Shown here: positions 9,833 to 19,715 of the stretch, piece after piece | Layout: the number at the start of each line of letters is the position of its first letter | Numbering within the stretch: position 1 is the first letter of the stretch | NCBI GenBank assembly: GCA_004212155.1 | Contig: RXIG01000028.1 | Coordinates: 32,812 to 96,811 of the forward strand | Source of the DNA: an archaeon | GTDB lineage: Archaea; Methanobacteriota_B; Thermococci; Methanofastidiosales; NM3 | Direction: 5' to 3' | DNA: 64,000 bases | Made by a program: the position numbers and the translations under genes | The notes under the pieces: generated by a model | Seen by the model: the letters and a program-made list of their open reading frames with translations, nothing else | Told to the model about the DNA's origin: nothing | The model's database searches: none

Positions 9833-9840
9833 CTTCGTGT

Positions 9841-11598
9841 TTATGTTTCCTCTTTCGAGTTGTTTGCTTCCCGTTTTTTCTGCATGCAGACTATCCCGGT
9901 GTTCTTCTCTCCATCGACATATACTTTGAATCCTTTGGGGTATGTTATCAGCTTTATGAGGTCAGAATTGAATCTGTTCGGCTGTTCATCAAAAAACTCC
10001 CGGTTGAGCTTTCCTCCCTTTTCCATGAAGACAGGGATGTAGAGCGTCTTGAGCGACATGAGGTCGCCAAAGAAGTGAGTGCCAAACGACAGTTCGGGGT
10101 CTGTGCCGCATGTTGACACCTCTACGATGACCGTAGCGTTCGATATCTCGCTGTACGTTACTGGAACACCCAGTTCTGGAGTGGATGTTCCCCAGCGTCC
10201 CGGGCCGACCAGTATGTATCGTTCGTTCTGGAGGATTTCGTTGACCTTGCCTATCTCGCGAGCTATGGCATACGACGTCTGTGCGTTGAAGTTCTCCGGG
10301 GGGACATAGACGATGTGTGGAATGTTGTAACGGAATCCGTTGCCTAGCACGTTCTTGCTCCTGATGATGATGTCGTCCTTAGGCAATCGCGGTATCCTTA
10401 CCTTGCGGTACTCGGGGCGACTGCCAAGGGGCCTGGCCTGGACGAGGTAGAACGTGCCGTTGAGATTGTCATCGAAGTCCATGGCGAACTCGATGTCGAT
10501 GGCGATGCCAAAGAGGCGTTCAAGGCTTGAGAGTATCTCGTCGATAACGGGGATGAACGGGTAGTACTTGCTAGTGGAAAGGATCCGTTCGAACGTCGGC
10601 ACGATCTTCTCGTCAGTGCCTATATGCGGCTGTGTCGGCACGAAGTATTGATTTTCCTTGAGGGTCGAGCAGGTGATGTAGAGATTCTTTGCACTCTTTT
10701 TTACCTCGTCCAGGTCGAGTGTCTGGAATTCGCCCGTCGCAAGGTCGAGCACATCTATCTTGGTCTGGGAGTATCGGACGATCTCATTGACGATCGAACC
10801 TTCTGGACGAAGCTTGGGGTTTGAAAGTGAGAAGACGCGAGCGTAGTTGCGTCCGACGGCACGGGTGCCAAGGCCGGCGACGAGCCTGCCGATGCCGTCC
10901 TCCATCTTGACGCGTTTGCTCCATGGATAGTAGTTTTTCGAGAACGCGACGCCAGCAATGAGGGGGAAGTAGAGATCGTCGCTGTGCTTGCGCCCCACAA
11001 CATTTTGCACGACGATGCACATCTTCTCTTTTTGCCATGGGATCTTATGTTTTTTTCTGTATTCCTTGGCATTCTCGTTGAACGTGGATGCGTAAACGCT
11101 TTTGACGGCATCTTCGATCGATTTGATACGGTATTCGAGCGTGCCGCTGTTAGGAATGAATATGGACTCGTAGATGCCTGCGAACGAGTACTTGAGACTG
11201 TCCTCGAGTAGTGACGACGACCGGATGATGAGCGGTCCATTTTCCTTCTCGAGAATGTCATAGAGCACTGTCTGGAGATCCTCTGGCATGTTCGCCTCAA
11301 GGAACTTCTGATTCATCTCCTTGACGCTCAGGATCCTTCTGCATTTGTCATTGACGATGTCGCTGAGGTAGTTCATGTCGATGAACGAATCATAGAACTC
11401 CGAAGTGATAATGTACGAACGTGGGAAATGTACATATGATGCATACGATCCTTTTATCGTGGCCTCTTGGTAAGCCTTCATAGAGAATATTATTCCTTTT
11501 GCTTTGCCACCAACATGGCCGTTGCCGTATATGGTGACATCATCGGGAAGTTCGTCGGGATCTACGCGATATGTCACAAACGCAGGGTCTTGGGTCAT
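9841..11598 (-). CDS. PEP/pyruvate-binding (PPDK N-terminal) domain protein with novel-looking C-terminal domain
   Basis: GNGHVGGKAKGIIF, GPLIIRSSSLLEDSLKYSFAGIYES; no phosphohistidine or PEP-utilising catalytic domain; C-terminus LVGPGRWGTSTPELGVPVTYSEISNATVIVEV. Confidence 0.8.
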   Translation of the reverse strand: MTQDPAFVTYRVDPDELPDDVTIYGNGHVGGKAKGIIFSMKAYQEATIKGSYASYVHFPRSYIITSEFYDSFIDMNYLSDIVNDKCRRILSVKEMNQKFLEANMPEDLQTVLYDILEKENGPLIIRSSSLLEDSLKYSFAGIYESIFIPNSGTLEYRIKSIEDAVKSVYASTFNENAKEYRKKHKIPWQKEKMCIVVQNVVGRKHSDDLYFPLIAGVAFSKNYYPWSKRVKMEDGIGRLVAGLGTRAVGRNYARVFSLSNPKLRPEGSIVNEIVRYSQTKIDVLDLATGEFQTLDLDEVKKSAKNLYITCSTLKENQYFVPTQPHIGTDEKIVPTFERILSTSKYYPFIPVIDEILSSLERLFGIAIDIEFAMDFDDNLNGTFYLVQARPLGSRPEYRKVRIPRLPKDDIIIRSKNVLGNGFRYNIPHIVYVPPENFNAQTSYAIAREIGKVNEILQNERYILVGPGRWGTSTPELGVPVTYSEISNATVIVEVSTCGTDPELSFGTHFFGDLMSLKTLYIPVFMEKGGKLNREFFDEQPNRFNSDLIKLITYPKGFKVYVDGEKNTGIVCMQKKREANNSKEET

Positions 11599-11799
11599 TG
11601 AGAATCCTTTGTGGCGATAGTATTAATATATTTTGCATTTTTGGAACAAAGCGTCATCGATTCAAAAGATACCATCCTGTGAAGAAAGCGATATTGCGGC
11701 GCCCATCGCGGTGTGACGCTAGGTCGAACGGCCCCCTTGGCTACAAAACATTTTTTAAGCGATGTCCGCTGTATCTAGATACTCACTCAACTTTGTTGT

Positions 11800-11877
11800 G
11801 GGACCGTGGGGTAGCTTGGTCCATCCTTTGGGGTTCGGGGCCTCAAGTCTCGCGTTCAAATCGCGACGGTCCCACCA
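11800..11877 (+). tRNA. tRNA-Pro (CGG), 3' CCA encoded
   Basis: GGGACCG/CGGTCCC acceptor; anticodon stem-loop TGGGG-TTCGGGG-CCTCA; T-arm TCGCG-TTCAAAT-CGCGA; CCA at 11875-11877. Confidence 0.9.
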
Positions 11878-11887
11878 GCTTCGTTTC

Positions 11888-12658
11888 TCATCTGAAGATG
11901 GTGATGCAGTACGTCTCGCCGCTGATATCCAGTATATGCGTTTGCGCATCAAGCGTGAGGACCGTTCCATCCTTGGTCGTGAGCTTTATCGGATGAGCTG
12001 CATATCCTTTCGAGGTCGCCTCCTTGATGCTCTTATAGAGCATGGCCTTGTCCTCTGGAGGCATGAGCGATGCGGGGGTAATTCTCTCGAGCTCTTCCCT
12101 CACGTACTGGAGGAGGTTGCAAAACGCATCATTGAGGAACAAGAAACGTTCTGGAAGCGCATCGGCTGAAACGTGACAGATCATGATCGGTTCGACCGCG
12201 TTGTTAAAAAGGTCTGTGTAGCGCTTTTGCTCCTGCATGAGCCACTCGCTCTGCTTTAGGTTATAGAACTCCGATAACCTATTTGCTATCTCTATGAGGA
12301 GGTTTCGCTCCTCGAGGAGGAAGGGCCCGTCGTCAGCCTCGGGGCGTTTGGCGAGATAGTGAACCTCGACACACCCTATCGGTTCGCCCTGGTAGAAGAT
12401 CTTCTCCTTCTGGCTCCATCTTCCCTCCCTGAAACGGGGAGATGTCACTGATGTCGGCCCTATGGTGATCCTGGAGCAGCATATCTCGGAATATTGCCAT
12501 CCAGGGGGAATGATCTCCGCTATCTTGCTGAGTTGTTGCTCGAAAGGGATGTTTTTCTTGGTCATGACCTTTGATATCTTGTAGAGTGTATTGAGCTCCT
12601 TTACCCGCTCCCTCAGTTTTTTCGTGATATCGTTGGTCTCATCCGTTTTTTCTGACAT
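11888..12658 (-). CDS. PAS (possibly GAF-PAS) sensor-domain protein without a kinase domain
   Basis: KRYTDLFNNAVEPIMICH...FLFLNDAFCNLLQYVREEL...SIKEATSKGYAAHPIKLTTKDGTVLTLDAQTHIL is PAS-like; N-terminal coiled coil plus sensor region. Confidence 0.7.
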   Translation of the reverse strand: MSEKTDETNDITKKLRERVKELNTLYKISKVMTKKNIPFEQQLSKIAEIIPPGWQYSEICCSRITIGPTSVTSPRFREGRWSQKEKIFYQGEPIGCVEVHYLAKRPEADDGPFLLEERNLLIEIANRLSEFYNLKQSEWLMQEQKRYTDLFNNAVEPIMICHVSADALPERFLFLNDAFCNLLQYVREELERITPASLMPPEDKAMLYKSIKEATSKGYAAHPIKLTTKDGTVLTLDAQTHILDISGETYCITIFR

Positions 12659-12820
12659 GTTCGACCACATTCTATGGATGCTATCTCCTATGGACCATAA
12701 CGTCCCGCTTGCTACCCCACTACATCCATGGATTATATAAATGATGGGATGGTTCGGAGGCAGATATACGGGTATATGCATCCTGGCCGCACCATAAAAA
12801 CATTTGCGTATGAATCCGCT

Positions 12821-13228
12821 TCATTCCTCTTTCGCCCCCATCTCTCCCCTGCGCTGCTCATACACCGATTTGCAGTAGTTGTAGAATGCGCAGTCCTTGC
12901 ATATCAGCTCGAGTACGGAGGGCGTCACAACCTCGTCTATGACCGAGTAGATCTCTGTCGTTGAATAGGTCCGTTCGCACATGAGCCCTGTTGCTCGCAA
13001 CACCTTCGCATCGAGCAGTTTCGTGAAGAGGAGCTTGGGGCACGTTTCACGGTGCGGGCAGTGCGTGCAGATGTCGTCTTCCCCGCAGATGAGGCGTATG
13101 CGTACGTTGTCATCGTCGATCTTTTTCTTGATCTCCTTGAACGCCTCTACGAAGTGATGGCTGTATCCTAGTCCGTAGAACGTACAGATGCACAATAAGT
13201 GGTGTGGCCTCAGATTGATCGTTTCCAT
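12821..13228 (-). CDS. DUF1284 family Cys-rich protein
   Basis: METINLRPHHLLCICTFYGLGYS; clustered Cys CTHCPHRETCPK and CKDCAFYNYCKSVY. Confidence 0.75.
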   Translation of the reverse strand: METINLRPHHLLCICTFYGLGYSHHFVEAFKEIKKKIDDDNVRIRLICGEDDICTHCPHRETCPKLLFTKLLDAKVLRATGLMCERTYSTTEIYSVIDEVVTPSVLELICKDCAFYNYCKSVYEQRRGEMGAKEE

Positions 13229-13389
13229 GGGGCACCATTCCCTGAGAATTGGCATTTCTACCTCAAGACCAAACAATATAAATATTCTTGAGGAAGCGTG
13301 AATCTATTCCTTTTATGGGGTTGTGCTCAAGGATATTTGATATAAAGATTTTTAAATAGTCGGCCATCAAGTGACTACAAGGTGAGAAC

Positions 13390-13803
13390 ATGTCGGGATA
13401 TGATTACGAGAAACTCCTCGATGACGCACGGGACTCGCTCCCCCAGAACCTCTTCGAGGGAAGCAGATTTGAGATGCCTAAGATTAAGGCGTTTGTCGTG
13501 GGAAATAAGACGATAATCAAGAACTTCAGAGAGATCGTCAATACCTTGCGCAGGGATGAGAATCACATCATGAAGTTCCTCTTGGGTGAGATGGCAACAT
13601 CTGGTAACATCGAGGGCTCACAAGCCGTCTTCCAGGGTAAGTTCACCCAGTCGTTCATACAGGACAAGCTTCAAAAGTACGCTGACAACTTTGTTCTATG
13701 CATGGAATGCAAGAAACCGGACACGACGATAGTGAAGGAAGGGAGGATCTACTTCCTGCGCTGCGAGGCATGTGGCGCAAAGCATCCTCTCAGGAACTAC
13801 TAG
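13390..13803 (+). CDS. eif2b: Translation initiation factor aIF2 subunit beta
   Basis: MSGYDYEKLLDDARDSLPQ...NFREIVNTLRRDENHIMKFLLGEMATSGNIEG; Zn ribbon CMECKKPDT...CEACGAKHPLRNY; SD GGTGAG. Confidence 0.95.
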   Translation: MSGYDYEKLLDDARDSLPQNLFEGSRFEMPKIKAFVVGNKTIIKNFREIVNTLRRDENHIMKFLLGEMATSGNIEGSQAVFQGKFTQSFIQDKLQKYADNFVLCMECKKPDTTIVKEGRIYFLRCEACGAKHPLRNY

Positions 13804-13810
13804 TGGTGTG

Positions 13811-14107
13811 ATGAACGTTTACGTGAAGGTCCATAAGGCATGCAACGACGTGCTCGTTGCCATGTGCGATACGGACGTGCTCGGCAAGGAATTTCGAGAG
13901 GGGGAGCTCCATATCACCCCTTCTCCCTCTTTCTACAAGGGAAAGCTCATACCGATAGAGGAGTGTGAACGCTATTTTGCCGCCGCATCCATACTCAATC
14001 TTGTCGGAACGAACGTAGTGGAACGCGCCATATCAGCAGGATATATCGATCGGGAGCATGTGCTTACCATTGGCGGGACCGTGCATGCACAGATGGTGGT
14101 CGTCTAG
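13811..14107 (+). CDS. DUF424 family protein
   Basis: MNVYVKVHKACNDVLVAMCDTDVLGKEFREGELHITPSPSFYKGK...ASILNLVGTNVVERAISAGYID; follows aIF2-beta. Confidence 0.82.
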   Translation: MNVYVKVHKACNDVLVAMCDTDVLGKEFREGELHITPSPSFYKGKLIPIEECERYFAAASILNLVGTNVVERAISAGYIDREHVLTIGGTVHAQMVVV

Positions 14108-14109
14108 CG

Positions 14110-15186
14110 ATGTTTTGCTACAAGTGCGGAAAGGAAGCGCGGCTTGTCGACGGATTGTGCAGGGAGTGCTACGTGAAGGAGCACTCGCTCATAACGCTTG
14201 AGACGCACTATCCTGTAGTCATATGCAAGTATTGCGACACGTACCTCTACGATGTGTGGCGCCAGTTCTCATATATAGAGGACATCATCGACACGATCCT
14301 GGACAAGGCGGCGGGAAAGCGGCGCATACGTGCGGTCGACGATTTCGGTCCCCCCTCCTACGACCCGCTCCAGGTTCGCTACAAGGTAATCCCCGAAAAA
14401 GAAACATTTGTCGTCGAATGCGAGGTCTATGGCCGTGACGATCCCTTTAGCGATGTTGCGATCACCGAGGACCATGTATTTGTCGTGGAGCCGAAGTACA
14501 CAGTATGCCCCCGGTGCTCGAAGAAGTATGGCGGCTACTACGAGGCGATATTCCAGGTTCGCAGGGAGGGCAGGCCCCTAACTGCCGATGAGGCGCAGTA
14601 CTTCATCGACGAGGTCTCCTCGCTGTCCGATGCCGAGCTCGAAAAGAACGAGATGGCGTTCATAGCAAAGGTCCAGACGCGAAAGGAGGGTGTAGACTTC
14701 CAGATGGGATCGCTCAAGTTCACAAAGAAACTTGCCCGGACCCTCCTGTCGCGCTACGGCGGCTCGATAGGGGAATCGCACCGGCTCGTGGGGTTTGACA
14801 GGCAAGAGGGCAAGGAGCGACATCGCACCACGATCGTCTATCGGCTCTCCAAGTTCGAACCTGGGCAGTACGTGTTTTACAAGGGCTCGCTGTGGAAGGT
14901 GGCAAATGCAGTGGACAAGCTTTCACTGGAAACCTTCGATGACGCGGCCACAATCGACTTCAAGAAGGTCGAGAAGGAGGCCAGTGAGGGACAGCTGGAG
15001 ATAGTAGGGTCAGAATTCTTACGTAAGGGCCTCATAGCATCGTTCAATGACGGTGCCGAGGTGCTCGCTCTCGACACGTATGAAACGTACGAGCTCGAGG
15101 CAGCCAGCGTGCCCAAGGGGCTTACCCAGGGCGACCAGGTGCTCTTTCTCATCAAGGACAGCAGATGTCACGTCGTCAACCCGTAG
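14110..15186 (+). CDS. nmd3: NMD3-family protein (archaeal homologue of 60S export factor)
   Basis: Zn-binding CYKCGKEARLVDGLCRECY, CKYCDTYLYDVWR, CPRCSKKYGGYYEAIFQVRREGR. Confidence 0.9.
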   Translation: MFCYKCGKEARLVDGLCRECYVKEHSLITLETHYPVVICKYCDTYLYDVWRQFSYIEDIIDTILDKAAGKRRIRAVDDFGPPSYDPLQVRYKVIPEKETFVVECEVYGRDDPFSDVAITEDHVFVVEPKYTVCPRCSKKYGGYYEAIFQVRREGRPLTADEAQYFIDEVSSLSDAELEKNEMAFIAKVQTRKEGVDFQMGSLKFTKKLARTLLSRYGGSIGESHRLVGFDRQEGKERHRTTIVYRLSKFEPGQYVFYKGSLWKVANAVDKLSLETFDDAATIDFKKVEKEASEGQLEIVGSEFLRKGLIASFNDGAEVLALDTYETYELEAASVPKGLTQGDQVLFLIKDSRCHVVNP

Positions 15187-16535
15187 GTTATTCGCACGTG
15201 CAGGACACCGTCTTTCCATAACGGTGTTGCATTGACGGGTACGAGCTGCGAGTCAATCAAATACCGCACAAACGTCACTTCCTTCGCTGGAAGGCGCATC
15301 TTCCCCTTTATGACGTTGTTTGGGATACGAAACTCTGCGTAGAGCTCCCCCCCATACGATGTGATGTCACATACCGTACGTTGGCTGATGTGCTTTGTCT
15401 CGTAGCGCTTGAGCGAGACACCGGCGACAAGCTCGGATGGAGGTGCCTCGAACGGCAGCATGGCGTACAATTTCCCGATCGTTGCCTCATCGACGCCGGA
15501 GAGGTACGCAACCTCGTCGAACTTGCCGTCCCAGAACTGGTCTATCCCCGAACGATAGATGGCATCAGCCGTAACGGCGTCGACCGTCTGCGAGGCGCGC
15601 GCCACGAAAAAGGCTCTGTCGATCATGGAATCAATACGCTGGTCCTTAGGAGTGACGTTCTTTTTCGTGTAGTTGTCGATGAGCTGGGCAACTTCTTTCC
15701 GTGATACCTTGTTCTCGAGGCAGGAGATGGCAAGATTGGTAAGCACATGCTGGTAACCGGCACGCCTCAATGGGTAATGGAGCATCTCCTCGTCCTTGTA
15801 GGGTCGCCCCATTGCGATCTCCTCCGCGGCAGCCACATTGATGTTGGCGATCTTGAGAAGCTTTGAGACCGAGTATGTGTTGACCACATGGAGCAGCGTG
15901 TCCATGTCGCGCTTCAGTGGGATGTTGCCCTCCTTGAGCTCGCGTTCTATTACATCTTGGGATTCCTTGGGAAGCAGGTGCCTGACCGGGGCGGTAAGCC
16001 GCCCTGTCTCCAGGATGGCGCGCCGGATATAGCGTCCGGAGACGGTCTCGTTGTCTATTTTGTACGTAGGGGTGATGTGGTATCCCATGCGCTTCTTGTG
16101 AGTGATGGCATGAAGCTCGTTGGCGGCCACCCATCGTATGAGATTCCTATCCTCCCACGATCGCGGAATGCCCATGAGCATGCCCCGTTCGGCAAACCAT
16201 CGAGAGACCTCCATGATCCGATCATGCGTCATCTTCGAGGCGGCGGCATCGACGATGTCGGTCATGCCGTCACGCGCCATCATGTCTATTCGTATGGGGA
16301 CGGTGTATGAGAGCGGAAGGCGGTAATGGAGCCCGCGAACGGGGATCGCCTCCACCCCGAGCGCCTCGCAAATCTCCCGTCTGGCCTCAAACGTCAAAAA
16401 TGGTGGCGTATGGTGCGCCGTATAATCCTCGTTGATGTAGGCAAAGACATCGCCTACCTTCTTTCCCTCCTTGATGAGGTGTATGTGTCCTTTGTGCACC
16501 GGATCGAAATCGACGCCCATTCCCACTTTATGCAT
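15168..16535 (-). CDS. HIGH-superfamily nucleotidyltransferase (TmcAL-like)
   Basis: MHKVGMGVDFDPVHKGHIHLIKEGKKVGD nucleotidyltransferase motif; C-terminal helical domain. Start set at MHKVG. Confidence 0.72.
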   Translation of the reverse strand: MHKVGMGVDFDPVHKGHIHLIKEGKKVGDVFAYINEDYTAHHTPPFLTFEARREICEALGVEAIPVRGLHYRLPLSYTVPIRIDMMARDGMTDIVDAAASKMTHDRIMEVSRWFAERGMLMGIPRSWEDRNLIRWVAANELHAITHKKRMGYHITPTYKIDNETVSGRYIRRAILETGRLTAPVRHLLPKESQDVIERELKEGNIPLKRDMDTLLHVVNTYSVSKLLKIANINVAAAEEIAMGRPYKDEEMLHYPLRRAGYQHVLTNLAISCLENKVSRKEVAQLIDNYTKKNVTPKDQRIDSMIDRAFFVARASQTVDAVTADAIYRSGIDQFWDGKFDEVAYLSGVDEATIGKLYAMLPFEAPPSELVAGVSLKRYETKHISQRTVCDITSYGGELYAEFRIPNNVIKGKMRLPAKEVTFVRYLIDSQLVPVNATPLWKDGVLHVRITYGLTT

Positions 16536-16780
16536 GTTCCATGGGTTGAGCGCAATATATTTATATAACTTGTGCAAGACGTTGGCATGCTGGATGACAG
16601 CCGTGTACCGTATGGGTCCTCCGTTGAGCATGCTTTGCGCAAACGATGAGACGGTAGCCAACCCCGGTACAGGACAGCCCGCCATGAGAGTTATCCGATG
16701 GAGAGAGGATTCCCCGAACGATGAATCTTGGATGTTAGTGTGTCGGGCGACATTACTTTCTTTGCCTTTTAGGTGATGCC

Positions 16781-17074
16781 ATGTATTCCAAGGCCATCTC
16801 AGAGACCTGCGACGGTGTGCTTATCGACGTGATGGTAATTCCGAACTCGAAGGAATCGGGGATGGAATGGGACCCGTGGCGCTCCCGCATTCGCGTGAAG
16901 GTGCGCGCAAGACCGACCAAAGGGAAGGCAAACGAGGAAGTTGTCGGAGTTTTTTCGAGTGTAGGGCCTTCTCGTATTATTCGCGGCCATCTCTCCCGTG
17001 AGAAGACCGTGCTCATCGAGGCATCACCGGATGAGATCAAGTCATTTCTTGCATCACATCTCCAAAAATCGTGA
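16781..17074 (+). CDS. DUF167 (YggU) family protein
   Basis: VMVIPNSKESGMEWDPWRSRIRVKVRARPTKGKANEEVVGVF. Confidence 0.85.
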   Translation: MYSKAISETCDGVLIDVMVIPNSKESGMEWDPWRSRIRVKVRARPTKGKANEEVVGVFSSVGPSRIIRGHLSREKTVLIEASPDEIKSFLASHLQKS

Positions 17075-17300
17075 TATCGGGAGCCATGCGCGAGAGAAGA
17101 GGGATCAGAAAGAGCATGCATAACCGTGCTTCTAGTAGAAGTGCTTTGCCTAGTTAGGATTGCGTGATGCAAGGCTTTCAGGCAGTCACAAACATAAAAT
17201 GATTGAAGTTATATTATTTTTATACCAAAAAGTTAATAAATGGTTTAAAGGATAATATGGTTTGTTACGCATAATAACACGTTCATTTATAAAAAATACT

Positions 17301-17391
17301 GTCGTAGGACCCCACCATCATCCAACTCATCCTTAATTAATTACCATTATTGGATCCGAAGGATCGCCTAGGTAGAGCTAGTTCTTACGAC
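17301..17391 (+). ncRNA. Candidate structured 5' leader upstream of dnaG
   Basis: GTCGTAGGA (17301-17309) pairs with TCTTACGAC (17383-17391); internal hairpin GATCC-GAA-GGATC (17353-17365); TATA-like TTTATAAAA just upstream. Confidence 0.3.
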
Positions 17392-18867
17392 GTATTGCTG
17401 GAGGTGTTCATTATTAAATCTAATAAGAATTCAGATATAAAATCCAATTCTACTCAAGAAAAGGAAAAGAAAACGGATGTCACACTTAAAAATGAGATAG
17501 GCACCACAAAGTACATCGTACAGGCCACCATAGGTGCATCGGGCATTGTAGAACGCCCTGACGTAGTCGGTGCCATATTCGGCCAGACCGAGGGTCTGCT
17601 TGGCGACGACCTTGACCTGCGGGAACTCCAAAAGACCGGCAGGGTGGGTCGCATACGCGTGAGCATAGCCTCGAAGGGCGGAAAATCCTACGGTACCATC
17701 TCCATACCATCATCGCTTGACAAGATCGAGACTGCCGTGCTTGCGGCGTCGCTTGAGACCATCGACAGGGTAGGCCCCTGCGAGGCCAAGATCGCCGTCA
17801 CGAAAATCGAGGACGTACGGTCGTCCAAGCGTGCGTATGTCGTCGATCGTGCCAAGGAGATCCTCAAGGAGATGATGGACATCGAGGTGCCAGAGACGCA
17901 GGAGCTCACCGAGGAGGTCAAACAGGCCGTGCGGGTGAAACAGATTACCAAGTACGGTCCCGAAAGCCTTCCGGCAGGTCCGAACATAGACGATTCTGAC
18001 GCGATCATCATCTGCGAGGGTCGTGCTGATGTGCTCAATCTATTGAAGTATGGCATCAAGAACGCCATCGCTGTTGAGGGGACATCGATCCCCAAGTCCA
18101 TCGCCAAGCTTTCCAAGGAAAAGACCGTGACCGCGTTCATCGACGGTGACCGTGGCGGCGAGCTGATACTCCGCGAGCTCATGGAGGTCGGCGAGATAGA
18201 CTATCTCGCTCGCGCTCCGCCAGGCAAGGAAGTAGAGGATCTCACCCGAAAGGAAGTCTTCAAGGCGCTGCGAAACAAGGTTACCGCCGAACAGGCGCTC
18301 AACGAGCTGTTCGAGCGCACCGAGATTCCCAGTTCGCTGGTCAAGGAGGAACCCGTAGAGGAATCCCCACAACGACATGCGACCGCCAAGAATCTTCCGC
18401 CGCACCCTAAACCTCAGCCACCACCCGTTCCCACGTCACAGGAATCCTCGAAAGGGAGTAGCAAGAAGGACAAGGAAAAGCCTAAGGAACGCCCTAGGGA
18501 CAAGGAAAAGCCTAAGGAAAAGCCCCAATCCCCCAAGGAATCGCGCGAGCCAGAGGAGCTCGAGCAGTTCAAGGAGGTCATTGACAAGCTTCCCGGCACC
18601 CTTGATGCGTATATCCTCGACAAGGACCGCAACGTCAAGCTGAAGGTCTCGGTACGGGACCTCGTCGATGCGATGCGCTACACCGAGGATGTGGATGCAG
18701 TCGTGTTTGACGGAGTCATCACACAGAGGCTTGTCGATATAGCCGCGGAACGCTCCGTTCGCTATCTTGTTGGCGTGAAGGCTGGAAACATTACGAAGAA
18801 GCCGCTCAATCTGAAGGTGCTCTCGTTCAAGGACGTCATCTCAGACTGGCAATCATCAAACGAGTAG
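17350..18867 (+). CDS. dnaG: DNA primase DnaG (archaeal, exosome-associated type); N-terminal start uncertain
   Basis: KYIVQATIGASGIVERPDVVGAIFGQTEGLLGDDLDLRELQKTGRVGRI, TOPRIM DAIIICEGRADVLNLL and FIDGDRGGELI. The real start is probably near 17404-17413. Confidence 0.93.
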   Translation: MDPKDRLGRASSYDVLLEVFIIKSNKNSDIKSNSTQEKEKKTDVTLKNEIGTTKYIVQATIGASGIVERPDVVGAIFGQTEGLLGDDLDLRELQKTGRVGRIRVSIASKGGKSYGTISIPSSLDKIETAVLAASLETIDRVGPCEAKIAVTKIEDVRSSKRAYVVDRAKEILKEMMDIEVPETQELTEEVKQAVRVKQITKYGPESLPAGPNIDDSDAIIICEGRADVLNLLKYGIKNAIAVEGTSIPKSIAKLSKEKTVTAFIDGDRGGELILRELMEVGEIDYLARAPPGKEVEDLTRKEVFKALRNKVTAEQALNELFERTEIPSSLVKEEPVEESPQRHATAKNLPPHPKPQPPPVPTSQESSKGSSKKDKEKPKERPRDKEKPKEKPQSPKESREPEELEQFKEVIDKLPGTLDAYILDKDRNVKLKVSVRDLVDAMRYTEDVDAVVFDGVITQRLVDIAAERSVRYLVGVKAGNITKKPLNLKVLSFKDVISDWQSSNE

Positions 18868-18901
18868 GCCACCCGGCCACTCCCTCTTTTTTTATCAACG
18901 A

Positions 18902-19411
18902 TCAGTAGTCAACACCCGCACGCGCAGGTATCCCTTCCGCATAGGGGTGCGACACCATAACGAACTTCGTGGCATAGTGGCACCGTTCGAGTATCCGCTC
19001 AGGTCCCGGCCTCCCCGTCATGATCAGTTCTGTATCCTCTTTTTTCCCATCGATGAGAGACAGCACATCGTCAACGCCGATGAGTCCGATTCCAACGGCA
19101 TTGAGGATCTCGTCTGCAACGACCATGTCTGCATGCCGCGATGCCTTCCTGCACATGTCCAATCCCCAGGATGCAAGCTCGTATTCCTCCTCGACCGGTT
19201 CCCTGTCAAATATGAATCCAAGCGTCCCCGTGCAATGATACGTGAATCCGGTGAATCGCTTAAGCATCATTATCTCGGATGAAGTGCCGTCCTTGAGGAA
19301 TTGTATGAACGATACGCTGTTTTCATTCCCGAGGGACCGCAGGGATAATCCCACTGCCCTGCTCGTCTTGCCGACACCTTTTCCAAAGTACGCGTGCACC
19401 AATCCGTTCAT
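18902..19411 (-). CDS. cobA: Cob(I)yrinic acid a,c-diamide adenosyltransferase
   Basis: MNGLVHAYFGKGVGKTSRAVGLSLR P-loop; VVADEILNAVGIGL; LIMTGRPGPERILE. Confidence 0.9.
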   Translation of the reverse strand: MNGLVHAYFGKGVGKTSRAVGLSLRSLGNENSVSFIQFLKDGTSSEIMMLKRFTGFTYHCTGTLGFIFDREPVEEEYELASWGLDMCRKASRHADMVVADEILNAVGIGLIGVDDVLSLIDGKKEDTELIMTGRPGPERILERCHYATKFVMVSHPYAEGIPARAGVDY

Positions 19412-19715
19412 GAAGTATGGTGGAGGGCGTACTTTTTAATATATGTGCCAAGTGGACTTGTTCTCAAAAAAGATGGTCACGTGGACGTTGAGTTCCAATA
19501 GGGCGGCCATGGGGTGTGCATGATATGCGCACACAATATGAATTATGTTCAATGAGCATAATTGGAACATGCGGAACAGTATGTACATGTGCGATGGGAT
19601 TCTACTATTGCCCCATGCCCATTCCTTGATAATTTCGTGCTTAGAACTACTCGTTTTACGCAAAGACAAAGACTCCAAAAAGTTTATATAACAACTTATA
19701 ATAGCGATACTACCT

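Noticed and set aside
17080-17200. Possible C/D-box sRNA downstream of the DUF167 gene (CGTGATGCA, several CTGA on the opposite strand)
   Set aside because: C, D, C' and D' boxes do not fall at consistent spacing; chance occurrence likely.
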